Assembly (NCBI GenBank): GCA_003556805.1 | Contig: PWQI01000275.1 | Location: 1 to 42,516 of the forward strand | Direction: 5' to 3' | Source of the DNA: Trueperaceae bacterium | GTDB taxonomy: Bacteria; Deinococcota; Deinococci; Deinococcales; Trueperaceae | Length of the DNA stretch: 42,516 bases | In this document: one piece after another, positions 16,398 through 24,673 of the stretch | How the letters are laid out: every line of letters begins with the position of its first letter | How positions within the stretch are numbered: the stretch's first letter is position 1 | Made by a program: the position numbers and the translations under genes | Notes under the pieces: generated by a model | Seen by the model: only the letters and a program-made list of their open reading frames with translations | What the model was told of the DNA's origin: nothing | The model's database searches: none

Positions 16398-19379
16398 TTG
16401 TCATCCGAGAAACGAACCCGCCGCCTCGTCATCGTCGAGTCGCCCACCAAAGCCCGAACCATCCAGCGCTACCTGCCAACCGGTTCGAGTGCCGCATCGG
16501 GCGACGCGTCCTACGTCGTCGAGGCCAGCATGGGTCACGTACGCGACCTCCCTGCGAACGCCGCAGAGATTCCCGAGGACGTCAAGAAGCAGCCCTGGTC
16601 GCGCCTCGCGGTGCGCACGGACGACGAGTTCCAGCCGCTGTACGTCGTCTCGCCGAAGAAGCGCGCCGTCGTGCAGAAGCTGCGCAAGGCACTCAAGAGT
16701 GCCGACGAGCTGGTCATCGCGACGGATGAGGACCGCGAGGGCGAGAGCATCGGATGGCACCTGGTGCAGGTGCTCGAGCCCACGGTGCCCGTCAAGCGCA
16801 TGGTGTTCCACGAGATCACCCGCGAGGCCATCGAGCGTGCGCTCGAGGAGACCCGCGACATCGACACCAACCTGGTCGAGGCGCAGGAGACGCGGCGCGT
16901 GCTCGATCGACTCGTCGGCTACACGATCTCGCCGCTGCTGTGGAAGAAGATCGCGCCGCGCCTGTCGGCCGGACGCGTGCAGAGCGTCGCGGTCCGGATG
17001 CTCGTGCTGCGTGAGCAGGAACGCCTACGCTTCAGGGCAGGCAGCTACTGGGACCTCTCCGCCACCTTGGCCACGGGTGCCACGCCGTTCGGTGCACAGC
17101 TCACGCACGTCGGCAGTCTGCGCGTCGCCAGCGGTAGGGACTTCGACGAGACCACCGGGCGCCTCAAGGCCGATTTGGTCGAAGGGCGGGACGTCGTCTT
17201 GCTCGACCGCACGTCGGCCGAGGAGCTGTCACGGCGGGCTCGGGACGGTCGCTGGTGGGTCGAGAGCGTGGAGTCGCGCGACGCCACCAGGCAACCGGCG
17301 CCGCCGTTCACGACGAGCACGCTGCAGCAAGAGGCGAGCCGCAAGCTCGGGCTCGGCGCTCGCGACAGCATGCGGGTCGCGCAGGGCCTGTACGAGCGCG
17401 GCTACATCACCTACATGCGGACCGACTCGACGAGCCTGTCGAGCGAGGCCCTCCAGGCGGCGCGTGCCGCGATCACAGCCCGCTACGGCGACGAGTACCT
17501 CCCCGACGCACCCCGCACGACGACGAAGAAGGGCCGCAACGTCCAAGAGGCCCACGAGGCGATCCGGCCCGCCGGCACGGCGATGAAGACGGCCGAGGAG
17601 CACGGCCTGAAGGCGTCCGACGCGGCCCTCTACGACCTCGTGTGGAAGCGCACCGTCGCGAGCCAGATGCGCGACGCGCGGCTGCGCTTCGTGACGGCGC
17701 GCATCGCGGTGACTGGCAGCGCCGAACAGCGCGGCGGGGCAGACGAGCGTGGTGGCACCTGGGAGGCGCGCTTCCGCGCCTCGGGTCGCACCACCGTGTT
17801 CCCGGGCTTCTTCCGCGCCTACGTCGAGGGCAGCGACGACCCTGACGCCTCGCTCGACGCGCAGGAGCAGCCGCTGCCGGCCCTCGAGGAGGGTGCGGCA
17901 CTCGAGGCGCGCGCCGTCGAGGCGCTCTCGCACGAGACGAAGCCGCCGGCTCGCTACACCGAGGCGTCGCTGGTCAAGCTGCTCGAACAAGAAGGCATCG
18001 GCCGCCCCAGCACCTACGCCAGCATCATCGACACCATCTTACGTCGCACGTATGCGCGAAAGCAGGGCAGCCAGCTGGTGCCCACCTTCGTCGCCTTCGC
18101 GACGAACGCACTGCTCGAGCACCAGTTCGAGGCGTTGGTCGACACCGAGTTCACCGCCCGCATGGAGGCGACGCTCGACGAGATCGCCAGCGGCAGCGTC
18201 GATCCACTTCCCTACCTGCGCGCCTTCTACGGCGGCGCGAACGGGCTCGAGTCGACGGTCGCTGCGGGCCTGGAGGCGATCGATGCGCGCGAGATCAGCA
18301 CCATACGGTCGCCATCGTGGGACCCGTACGTCGTGCGCGTGGGCCGCTACGGTCCGTACGTCGCTGGGACCCTGGACGGCGAGGAGAAGACGGCCAGCCT
18401 TCCCGACGACACGGCTCCGGCCGACCTGACGCGTGAGCAACTCGAGACCTTCCTGCGCGATGGGAACGCCGCCGATCACGTGCTGGGCAGCCACCCTGAC
18501 GACGGCCACGCCATGCTCTTGAAGCGCGGGCCGTACGGGCCGTACTTGCAGCTCGGCGACGGCACCGACGGGGAGCGGCCGAAGCGCGTCTCGCTGCCTC
18601 CCGGCGTCGCCCCCGAGGACGTCGACGCCGATCTCGCCCGACGCCTGCTCGACCTGCCGCGGCGGTTGGGCGAGCATCCCGAAACCGGCGAAGGCGTGGA
18701 GGCCCACATCGGCCGCTTCGGCCCCTACGTGCGGCACCAGCGGACGTTCGCGTCGATCCCCAAGGGAGCGCCGTTCGACCTGCTCACGGTCGACTTGCCC
18801 CAGGCGCTCGACCTCTTGGCGAAGAAGCGCGGTCGTAACGCCCCGCTGCGGGTGATCGGCGACCATCCCGACACGGGCGAGCCGGTCGGTTTGCACGACG
18901 GCAAGTACGGCCCGTACGTGTCGCACCAGAAGGTCAACGCGTCGCTGAAAGATGGCCAAGACCCAGACACGCTCGACCTCGACACCGCGCTCGCGCTGCT
19001 CGCCGAGCGCGAGGCAGCGAGCGGCACGAAGACCTCAGGCCGCGGCAAGCGCACGACGGCGAAGGGCCGCGCGACGCCACGTGCGAGCGCCTCGAAGCGC
19101 GGCGTCAAGAAGGCGCGCCCCACGAAGAAGAGCAAGCCTGCTGCGAAGCGGCCGAAGGCCACGACGGAGCAGCTCGAGGCTCACCTGGACGAGCTCGACG
19201 ACACCACGCGTTCGGTCGTGACGCGGCTGGAGGGCATGGGTGGCCGCTCGAAGCAGGCGCTCGTGGCCGTCGCCGACGAGTTGGGGCTGGCGCAGGAGGC
19301 CGTCGAGAGCCATCGCAAGCGTGGCCTGTTCAAGCTCCGCATGGCGTTCGGCAAGGCGCGCGCAGGCGACGACGGTTGA
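16398..19379 (+). CDS. topA: DNA topoisomerase I (type IA)
   Basis: A 993-residue enzyme that relaxes negative supercoils. The Toprim part has VIVESPTKARTIQRYL (from residue 11) and ATDEDREGESIGWHL; the active-site Tyr is Y339 in TYMRTDSTS. The C-terminal region has no zinc-finger cysteines but several Topo_C repeats with the GxYGPYV or GPYGPYL pattern (about 655, 715, 775, 840). After a Lys/Arg-rich linker (about 875-920), the last 60 residues look like sigma region 4 (see findings). Start is TTG at 16398 with a GGAAGGGGGA ribosome site and a clear promoter. The frame is intact. recO follows 34 bp downstream but has its own -10 box. Confidence 0.96.
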   Translation: MSSEKRTRRLVIVESPTKARTIQRYLPTGSSAASGDASYVVEASMGHVRDLPANAAEIPEDVKKQPWSRLAVRTDDEFQPLYVVSPKKRAVVQKLRKALKSADELVIATDEDREGESIGWHLVQVLEPTVPVKRMVFHEITREAIERALEETRDIDTNLVEAQETRRVLDRLVGYTISPLLWKKIAPRLSAGRVQSVAVRMLVLREQERLRFRAGSYWDLSATLATGATPFGAQLTHVGSLRVASGRDFDETTGRLKADLVEGRDVVLLDRTSAEELSRRARDGRWWVESVESRDATRQPAPPFTTSTLQQEASRKLGLGARDSMRVAQGLYERGYITYMRTDSTSLSSEALQAARAAITARYGDEYLPDAPRTTTKKGRNVQEAHEAIRPAGTAMKTAEEHGLKASDAALYDLVWKRTVASQMRDARLRFVTARIAVTGSAEQRGGADERGGTWEARFRASGRTTVFPGFFRAYVEGSDDPDASLDAQEQPLPALEEGAALEARAVEALSHETKPPARYTEASLVKLLEQEGIGRPSTYASIIDTILRRTYARKQGSQLVPTFVAFATNALLEHQFEALVDTEFTARMEATLDEIASGSVDPLPYLRAFYGGANGLESTVAAGLEAIDAREISTIRSPSWDPYVVRVGRYGPYVAGTLDGEEKTASLPDDTAPADLTREQLETFLRDGNAADHVLGSHPDDGHAMLLKRGPYGPYLQLGDGTDGERPKRVSLPPGVAPEDVDADLARRLLDLPRRLGEHPETGEGVEAHIGRFGPYVRHQRTFASIPKGAPFDLLTVDLPQALDLLAKKRGRNAPLRVIGDHPDTGEPVGLHDGKYGPYVSHQKVNASLKDGQDPDTLDLDTALALLAEREAASGTKTSGRGKRTTAKGRATPRASASKRGVKKARPTKKSKPAAKRPKATTEQLEAHLDELDDTTRSVVTRLEGMGGRSKQALVAVADELGLAQEAVESHRKRGLFKLRMAFGKARAGDDG

Positions 19380-19402
19380 CCCTCCCAGCGGTTGAGCGGC
19401 GC

Positions 19403-19408
19403 TAGACT
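19403..19408 (+). promoter_or_regulatory. -10 box of recO (leaderless layout)
   Basis: TAGACT, then 5 nt, then the GTG of recO. Confidence 0.55.
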
Positions 19409-19413
19409 ACGGC

Positions 19414-20235
19414 GTGCCGCGCTACACCGTCAGCGACGCTCTGGTGCTGCGTCGTTCGCCGCTTCCGAGCGGCGACGTCGTGCTCACCTTGCTGTCCGAG
19501 CACGGCAAGTGGCGTGCGGTCGCACGCAAGGGACGGCTGCCGGGTGGCAACCTCGCGCGGCTCTCGCTCTTCCACGACGTCACGGTGCAGGCCTACCGGC
19601 GCCGCGACGACGATCTAGCGGTGTTGACGCAAGTGCGCCTGAACGGGGCCCTCTCAGGCCTCACCAGGCCCGAGGCGTACCCCTACGCGCACGTCCTGGC
19701 CGAACTCACCGATGCCCTCACCGTCGATACCCACGTGGGCGAGCGGCTGCTCGCGGTCGTGGCGAGCGGCTTGCGCGGCATCGGCTCGCACGACGATCCG
19801 GAGGCGGTGGCACTCGCGTACGCCTGGCACGTGTTGGAGCTCGCGGGGTTGGCGCCGCAGGTCGGTGCGGCCGCGGCACGACCGACCACCGTGGGCGACT
19901 CGCCGTCGGCCACGGCCGGCCCTGCGCCGGCCAGGGCCGAGGCGATGGATACCGTGGCCGCGCCCGTCTGCGACCGCTGCGGCGCGCTCGCCACGCGCCT
20001 GGCCGTGGACGCCGGGCGCATGCGCTGTGACGACCACGGAGACCACGTCAGGGACGTCTGGCTCGGTGAGGACGGGGCCAGGTCGCTCGCCCTCGCCGTG
20101 CGCGGTCCGCTGCGCGCCGCCGTGCTCGCGCCCCCGGAGGACCGGAAGCGCGCGTGGCGGGCGCTCCAGGCGTACGTCCGGGAGCACGTGAGCGAGGTCC
20201 GCGCCGTGACCGCCCTCGCTCGGGAGCCCGCGTGA
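19414..20235 (+). CDS. recO: DNA repair protein RecO
   Basis: A 273-residue mediator that works with RecR to load RecA and can anneal strands. The N-terminal OB fold starts YTVSDALVLRRSPLPSGDVVLTLL, followed by KGRLPGG and a helical domain. A zinc-binding part has CDRCG in the C-terminal half with another Cys in MRCDDHGD; a fuller four-Cys set is not present. A low-complexity insert of about 30 residues (rich in Ala, Pro, Thr) lies just before the finger. GTG start with a leaderless promoter. plsY overlaps its end (GTGA), so the two are one transcript. Confidence 0.92.
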   Translation: MPRYTVSDALVLRRSPLPSGDVVLTLLSEHGKWRAVARKGRLPGGNLARLSLFHDVTVQAYRRRDDDLAVLTQVRLNGALSGLTRPEAYPYAHVLAELTDALTVDTHVGERLLAVVASGLRGIGSHDDPEAVALAYAWHVLELAGLAPQVGAAAARPTTVGDSPSATAGPAPARAEAMDTVAAPVCDRCGALATRLAVDAGRMRCDDHGDHVRDVWLGEDGARSLALAVRGPLRAAVLAPPEDRKRAWRALQAYVREHVSEVRAVTALAREPA

Positions 20236-20897
20236 GCGCCTTCGACCTGGTCGTCGCGCTCGCCGTCGGCTACCTGCTCGGAGGCTTCCCGACCGCCGCG
20301 CTCATCGCGCGGGCGCGAGGACGCCGCATCTTCGACGTCGGCTCGGGGAACATGGGAGCCATGAACACCGCACGCAACCTCGGGCCGGGGCTCGGGGTCC
20401 TGGTGCTGGTCGTCGACGTCGGGAAGGGCACCCTGGCGGCGCTGGCGGGCGCCGCGATGGGCGCCGCCCTCGGCGCCGGTGGCGACGCCCGCGTCGTGCT
20501 CGCCCTGGCCGCCGGGGTGGCGGCGGTGGCTGGGCACGCCTGGTCCCCGTACGTGGGGTTCCGGGGTGGGAAGGCGCTGGCGACCGCGTTCGGCGCAGCG
20601 CTCCCGGTGACGCCCTGGGGCGCCGCCGCAGCGCTGGTCCTGCTCGTCTCGTTGCTCCTCATGTTCCGCCGCGAACCACCCGCGACGGCGATCACGCTCC
20701 CCCTCTACCCCGTGCTCACGTACCTGAGCACCATGCGCGCGACGCTCGATCAGGACCTCGCGTTCGCTGGGGCGACGGGTGCGCTCGTCGTCGCGGCGCT
20801 GATCGGTCTGAAGCACCTCGCGCTGTTCCGCGCGAAGCGTCGCGCCGCTGCAGCGGTCGGCGACGAGGCCGTCGGCGCGGACGAGCGCGCGCGCTGA
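20232..20897 (+). CDS. plsY: Glycerol-3-phosphate acyltransferase PlsY
   Basis: A 221-residue integral membrane enzyme that transfers acyl groups from acyl-phosphate to glycerol 3-phosphate, the first step of phospholipid synthesis. Family motifs: GSGNMGAMNTARNLG (near residue 38) and GFRGGKALATAFG (near 111), with about five hydrophobic membrane segments. The GTG start at 20232 overlaps the recO stop by 4 bases. The C-terminal tail (about 200-221) is charged. It converges with the HD gene 28 bp away. Confidence 0.93.
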   Translation: MSAFDLVVALAVGYLLGGFPTAALIARARGRRIFDVGSGNMGAMNTARNLGPGLGVLVLVVDVGKGTLAALAGAAMGAALGAGGDARVVLALAAGVAAVAGHAWSPYVGFRGGKALATAFGAALPVTPWGAAAALVLLVSLLLMFRREPPATAITLPLYPVLTYLSTMRATLDQDLAFAGATGALVVAALIGLKHLALFRAKRRAAAAVGDEAVGADERAR

Positions 20898-20925
20898 GCC
20901 GCACTCGGACCGGTACGCCGCTGCC

Positions 20926-21426
20926 TCAGGTCCGTGCGTCGACGCGCCGGAGCAACGCCACCCCTTCGGGTCCATCGGCGTCATGGTGGTGGCGAACCAG
21001 TGCTGCAACGCGGGCGTCGCCACCAACCGCGAGGATCATGCTCGCGCCGCGCGCGGCGTGTTCACGGTGACGGCGCAACGCCTCCGAGACGGCGCGGGTC
21101 GGCGCACGCAGCGAGCCATCCGAGGCCGGCGTGTAGACATGGACGACGATGCGCTCCCAGGCCCGATAGGGGGTGTCTGCCTTGCCGACGTCGTGCAGCA
21201 GGGCGGCTCGGACGAGCGTCGGGTCGGCATCCGGCGCCAGCGCCAAGAGCGCGTGCGCGACGCGACAGGCGTGGTCGCGGTCGCGCGCATCCATGAGCCG
21301 GTAGAGGTCGTACTCGACGCGTGGCAACCACGACGCCGCGAACGCGTCGTCCGGCCGTGCGAGACCGGGGAGGAACGCCTTGGCGGTCCGCAGCGCCGCG
21401 TTCAGGTACCACGCCGGCGGCTTCAC
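20926..21426 (-). CDS. HD-domain phosphohydrolase
   Basis: A 166-residue protein with the HD pattern RDHACRVAHALLAL, then ALLHDVGKADTPY, and a later HHHDADGPEG. These give the H...HD...D metal site of HD hydrolases. Such small proteins act on nucleotides or phosphorylated compounds; the substrate is unknown. I prefer the GTG at 21426 (MKPPAWYLNAAL), which sits 7 nt after a TATGCT box; the alternative ATG at 21438 would overlap that box. Divergent from the SpoIIM-like gene. Confidence 0.8.
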   Translation of the reverse strand: MKPPAWYLNAALRTAKAFLPGLARPDDAFAASWLPRVEYDLYRLMDARDRDHACRVAHALLALAPDADPTLVRAALLHDVGKADTPYRAWERIVVHVYTPASDGSLRAPTRAVSEALRRHREHAARGASMILAVGGDARVAALVRHHHDADGPEGVALLRRVDART

Positions 21427-21433
21427 GCTGGCG

Positions 21434-21439
21434 AGCATA
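21434..21439 (-). promoter_or_regulatory. -10 box of the HD-domain gene (leaderless layout)
   Basis: Minus-strand TATGCT, 7 nt, GTG at 21426. Confidence 0.55.
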
Positions 21440-21494
21440 CCCGCGCCGGCCGCGCCGGTCACCCACGCACGGGCGCCCCAGCCGGAACGTCCCG

Positions 21495-21500
21495 TACAAT
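21495..21500 (+). promoter_or_regulatory. -10 box of the SpoIIM-like gene (leaderless layout)
   Basis: TACAAT, 7 nt, GTG at 21508. The in-frame ATG at 21499 overlaps the box and is therefore unlikely to be used. Confidence 0.6.
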
Positions 21501-21507
21501 GGTGGGC

Positions 21508-22653
21508 GTGACCGTCGCCGCCTACACCCTGCGCCGCTGGATCCTCGCATGCGCGCTGCTCGCCGCCGCCCTGATCGGCGGCGGCCATGCGCAGCAGGAG
21601 ACGGCCCCCGAAGCACGCATGTCCGCTCCAGAGGGTGCGGTGCTGCTGAGCGGCGACGCCCCCGCCGTCGTCGCGGACGAGGCCGTGCAGGCGTGGTTGG
21701 ACCGTCCTGCGACGGCCCTCACCGACCTGTTGGGGCGCGACGCCAGCGAGGTGTGTGCGCTGCTCCCCGACCTCGTCGCAGCACCGCCGCCGCCGGAGGG
21801 GACCCGCGTCAACCTGGAGGACCGCCGCGAGCTCGAGCTCGACGACCCAGACATGCGCCGCTTCAGCTACAGCGCGGTGCGACCGGTCGACCAGCTCGAT
21901 GTGGTGCAGGTCGACCTGCAGCGCGTCGACGAAGGCTGGGAGGCGGTTTCGGTGGGGTTCCGGGTCGACACGGTGGACCGCGGTTGGCTGGGCTCGCCGA
22001 TCAGCGGAGGTGTGTTCGCCGGCCTGTCGCTGCTCGTGCTCGCCCTGTTGCTCAGGCCGTCGCCGCTCAGGCGCGTGCTGGCCAGCGGCACCGAGTACGT
22101 TCGCGAGCACCGTCGCCTGGTGTTCGGCACGATGGTGCTCTTGTATGGCGCCTTCGCGCTCGGCGTGTGGAGCGGCGCGGCGCTGCCGCCGGCGTGTGAC
22201 GACGCGGTCTTGGCCGTGCTCGGCCAAGCCCTCGGTCAGGTCGGTGCCACCGACGCGCTGCTGTCAGGCGACCCGTTGCGCCTCGGGGTCACGATCTTCT
22301 ACCAGAACTTCGGTGTGGTGACGTTGCTGCTGTTCTGGCTCGGGCTGCTGTTCGGCATACCGGCGTACCTCCTGGCGTTCCCACAGTTCTTCGCCAACGG
22401 CTTGCCCTTCGGCGTGCTGTACGACGTGACCAGCCCGGTCGCCCTGCTCGGCACGGTGCTGCTCATCGTCATCGAGCTCACCGCGTACTTCCTCGTCGTC
22501 GCCGGCGGCGGCATGCTGCTCGTGACCATCGTGCGCCAGGGGTTCGGTGCGTTCCCGCTGGCGCTTCGCAAGACCCTCGCCATGCTCACGATCGCGGGCG
22601 TCTTGCTGTTGCTCGGTGCGTGGTACGAGGTCGCGCTGATCCTGTTGGGTTGA
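21508..22653 (+). CDS. SpoIIM-family (stage II sporulation protein M-like) membrane protein
   Basis: A 381-residue protein. Residues 1-30 are a signal or anchor (RRWILACALLAAALIGGGHAQ). Residues 35-155 form an extracytoplasmic domain with no recognised family. From about 165 there are five or six membrane segments, with GVTIFYQNFGVVTLLLFWLGLL and FGIPAYLLAFPQFFANGLPFG, which match the SpoIIM/DUF95 fold. In Bacillus SpoIIM acts in engulfment, but the family is widespread in bacteria that do not form spores, where its role is unknown. GTG start with a leaderless promoter; converges with the metalloenzyme gene. Confidence 0.65.
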   Translation: MTVAAYTLRRWILACALLAAALIGGGHAQQETAPEARMSAPEGAVLLSGDAPAVVADEAVQAWLDRPATALTDLLGRDASEVCALLPDLVAAPPPPEGTRVNLEDRRELELDDPDMRRFSYSAVRPVDQLDVVQVDLQRVDEGWEAVSVGFRVDTVDRGWLGSPISGGVFAGLSLLVLALLLRPSPLRRVLASGTEYVREHRRLVFGTMVLLYGAFALGVWSGAALPPACDDAVLAVLGQALGQVGATDALLSGDPLRLGVTIFYQNFGVVTLLLFWLGLLFGIPAYLLAFPQFFANGLPFGVLYDVTSPVALLGTVLLIVIELTAYFLVVAGGGMLLVTIVRQGFGAFPLALRKTLAMLTIAGVLLLLGAWYEVALILLG

Positions 22654-22675
22654 GCGAGCCCGCGGGCGCTGCGTG

Positions 22676-23626
22676 TCACGAAGCGCGTAGGACCTGCCTG
22701 GCGGCCCCGGCCACGTCGAGCAGCGAGTCCGCTCCGGCGAAGGCGCTCGCGTGGGGACCGAGGGCGAGCAGTGGCACGTGTGCATGCGTATGGCGCGGGC
22801 TCGAGAGGTCCTCGAGGTTGCCGTGGTCGCTCGTGACCAAGAGGGTCACGTCGTCGCCCAGGGCGTCGCGCAGTGCGCCCAGGAACGCATCGAGGTGTGC
22901 GACGAACGCGGCCGCCTCGCCGAGGTCCTGGCGATGACCTGCCCGATCGCTGCTCCAGACGTCGAAGAAGGTGAGCGCGTGCGCTGCCGCAAGCCGTGCC
23001 AACACGCCCGCTTGGGCGTGGGTGCCGAGCAGCCCGGGGTCCACCGGCGTCTCCGCGGCGAACGCAGCGAGGCGGCGCCCATCGAGGTCGGCGGAAACGG
23101 CCCGACCCTCCGCGAACGCGACCATGTCCGCGATCGGGACGCCGGCCGCCGTGGCCGCCACCAGCGGCGCGGACGCGCGCACGCGCCGCCGGCGCCCCAC
23201 CGCCCCCGCGACCGTACCGTTTGCAGCTGCACCGAGCGCGTCGCTGTAGGCACGCGGATAGGCGTTGGCGAGCACGGCGCCGCCCAGCGTGCGCGCGGTG
23301 TGGAACAGGCTGTCCTGCCCGAGGAGCGCCCGCAACGTCGGCCCTGGCCACGGTCCGTAGTGGCGCCCCATCGCAGACGCCGCGTTGTGGCCCGTCAGCA
23401 GCGTCGTCTGGCCGGTCGCCGACTGCGGCAGACCCGGTACGCCGAGGCGAGCGTCGAGGGCCGCCCTGACACGCCCGCTCTCTGCCACCGCACGCCATGC
23501 GTCCGCGTGCCAGTCGCTGCCGGCGAGCGAGCGCAGGTGGGGCCAGTCACTGGCGAAGGGATTGGACGCGGCGTCGGAGGGACCGAGACCGACCCCGTCG
23601 AGGAACACGAACAGCAGCCGCGCCAC
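22676..23626 (-). CDS. Metalloenzyme-superfamily protein (phosphomutase/alkaline-phosphatase fold)
   Basis: A 316-residue protein with the metal-binding pattern of the alkaline phosphatase superfamily: FLDGVGLG (Asp10), a nucleophile region SATGQTTLLTGHNA (about 69-82), DVWSSDRAGHRQD and TSDHGNLED, where the Asp and His residues would hold two metal ions. It resembles cofactor-independent phosphoglycerate mutase and phosphopentomutase in these motifs but is far shorter than the former. The substrate is not known. GTG start at 23626, 11 bp after the trpS stop, so likely in the same transcript as trpS. Confidence 0.75.
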   Translation of the reverse strand: MARLLFVFLDGVGLGPSDAASNPFASDWPHLRSLAGSDWHADAWRAVAESGRVRAALDARLGVPGLPQSATGQTTLLTGHNAASAMGRHYGPWPGPTLRALLGQDSLFHTARTLGGAVLANAYPRAYSDALGAAANGTVAGAVGRRRRVRASAPLVAATAAGVPIADMVAFAEGRAVSADLDGRRLAAFAAETPVDPGLLGTHAQAGVLARLAAAHALTFFDVWSSDRAGHRQDLGEAAAFVAHLDAFLGALRDALGDDVTLLVTSDHGNLEDLSSPRHTHAHVPLLALGPHASAFAGADSLLDVAGAARQVLRAS

Positions 23627-23637
23627 GCGCGGCGTCC

Positions 23638-24660
23638 CTAGGTCCCGACCCCGAGAGCCGCCTTCACACGCGCCAGCGTCGCCGCGGCGCGCTCGCGTGC
23701 TGCTGCGGCTCCGCGCGCCAGGATCGCGTCGAGCTCCGCGGGGTCGCCCATCAAGGCATCGAAGCGCTCACGGATCGGTGTCACCGTCTCCGTGACGGCC
23801 TCGAGGACCGCCTTCTTGAGGTCACCGTAGCCGCGACCGGCGAACCGCGCCTCGATCTCGGGCATCGGCTCGGCCGTCAACGCTTGCAGGATGACGAGCA
23901 GGTTGCGCACACCGGGGCTGGCGTGCTCGCTGCGGAACTCCCGCTCAGAGTCCGTCACGGCCGACATGATCGTCTTCTTCAACACGTTGGGGGAATCGAG
24001 GAGGCCGATGCCGTGCCCGGGGCGCTCCGCCATGATGCTCTTGCTCATCTTGACGGTGGGGTCGTCCATCCCCATGATGCGTGCGCCCGCCGTCGGAATC
24101 ACGGCCTTGGGCAGCACGAAGGTGTCTCCGAACAGGCGGTTGAAGCGCGTGGCGATGTCGCGCGTCAGTTCGACGTGTTGGACCTGGTCCTCGCCCACCG
24201 GTACCTCGTCGGTGTCGTAGAGCAGGATGTCGGCGGCCTGCAGCACCGGGTAGGTGAGGAGCCCGGTCCCGACCGACTCGCGGCCCTCGGACTTCGACTT
24301 GAACTGGGTCATGCGGTAGAGCCAACCGAGCGGGGTGGTGCACGTGAGGAGCCAGCTGCACTCGGCGTGCTCCGGCACGTGCGACTGCACGAACACCACG
24401 TTGCGTTCCGGGTCGAGCCCGCACGCGAAGTAGAGCGCGGCGACCGCACGCGAACGGTGGCGCAACAGGTGCGGATCGATGGCCTCGGGCACCGTGAGCA
24501 CGTGCAGGTCGACGACGCAGAACAGCGCGTCCTGCTCGTCCTGGCGTGCCACCCACTGCCGCAGCGCACCCAGGTAGTTGCCGAGGTGCAGGGCGTCGGT
24601 CGGTTGCATGCCGGACAGCACGCGCGGCCGTGCAGGCGTGTCGGGGACGGATACGGTCAT
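23638..24660 (-). CDS. trpS: Tryptophanyl-tRNA synthetase
   Basis: A 340-residue class I synthetase that charges tRNA-Trp. Class I signatures: the HIGH-like site in LSGMQPTDALHLGNYLGAL (HLGN) and the KMSKS loop in DPTVKMSKSIM. FKSKSEGRESVGTGLLTYPVLQAADILLYD and VPVGEDQVQHVELTRDIATRFN are also typical. The ATG at 24660 follows a TAGACT box by 7 nt (leaderless). The TAG of that box is also the stop codon of the upstream amylase gene. The metalloenzyme gene follows 11 bp downstream. Confidence 0.96.
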   Translation of the reverse strand: MTVSVPDTPARPRVLSGMQPTDALHLGNYLGALRQWVARQDEQDALFCVVDLHVLTVPEAIDPHLLRHRSRAVAALYFACGLDPERNVVFVQSHVPEHAECSWLLTCTTPLGWLYRMTQFKSKSEGRESVGTGLLTYPVLQAADILLYDTDEVPVGEDQVQHVELTRDIATRFNRLFGDTFVLPKAVIPTAGARIMGMDDPTVKMSKSIMAERPGHGIGLLDSPNVLKKTIMSAVTDSEREFRSEHASPGVRNLLVILQALTAEPMPEIEARFAGRGYGDLKKAVLEAVTETVTPIRERFDALMGDPAELDAILARGAAAARERAAATLARVKAALGVGT

Positions 24661-24667
24661 GCCGCGG

Positions 24668-24673
24668 AGTCTA
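24668..24673 (-). promoter_or_regulatory. -10 box of trpS, overlapping the amylase stop codon
   Basis: Minus-strand TAGACT, 7 nt, ATG of trpS. Its first three bases are the TAG stop of the amylase gene. Confidence 0.6.
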
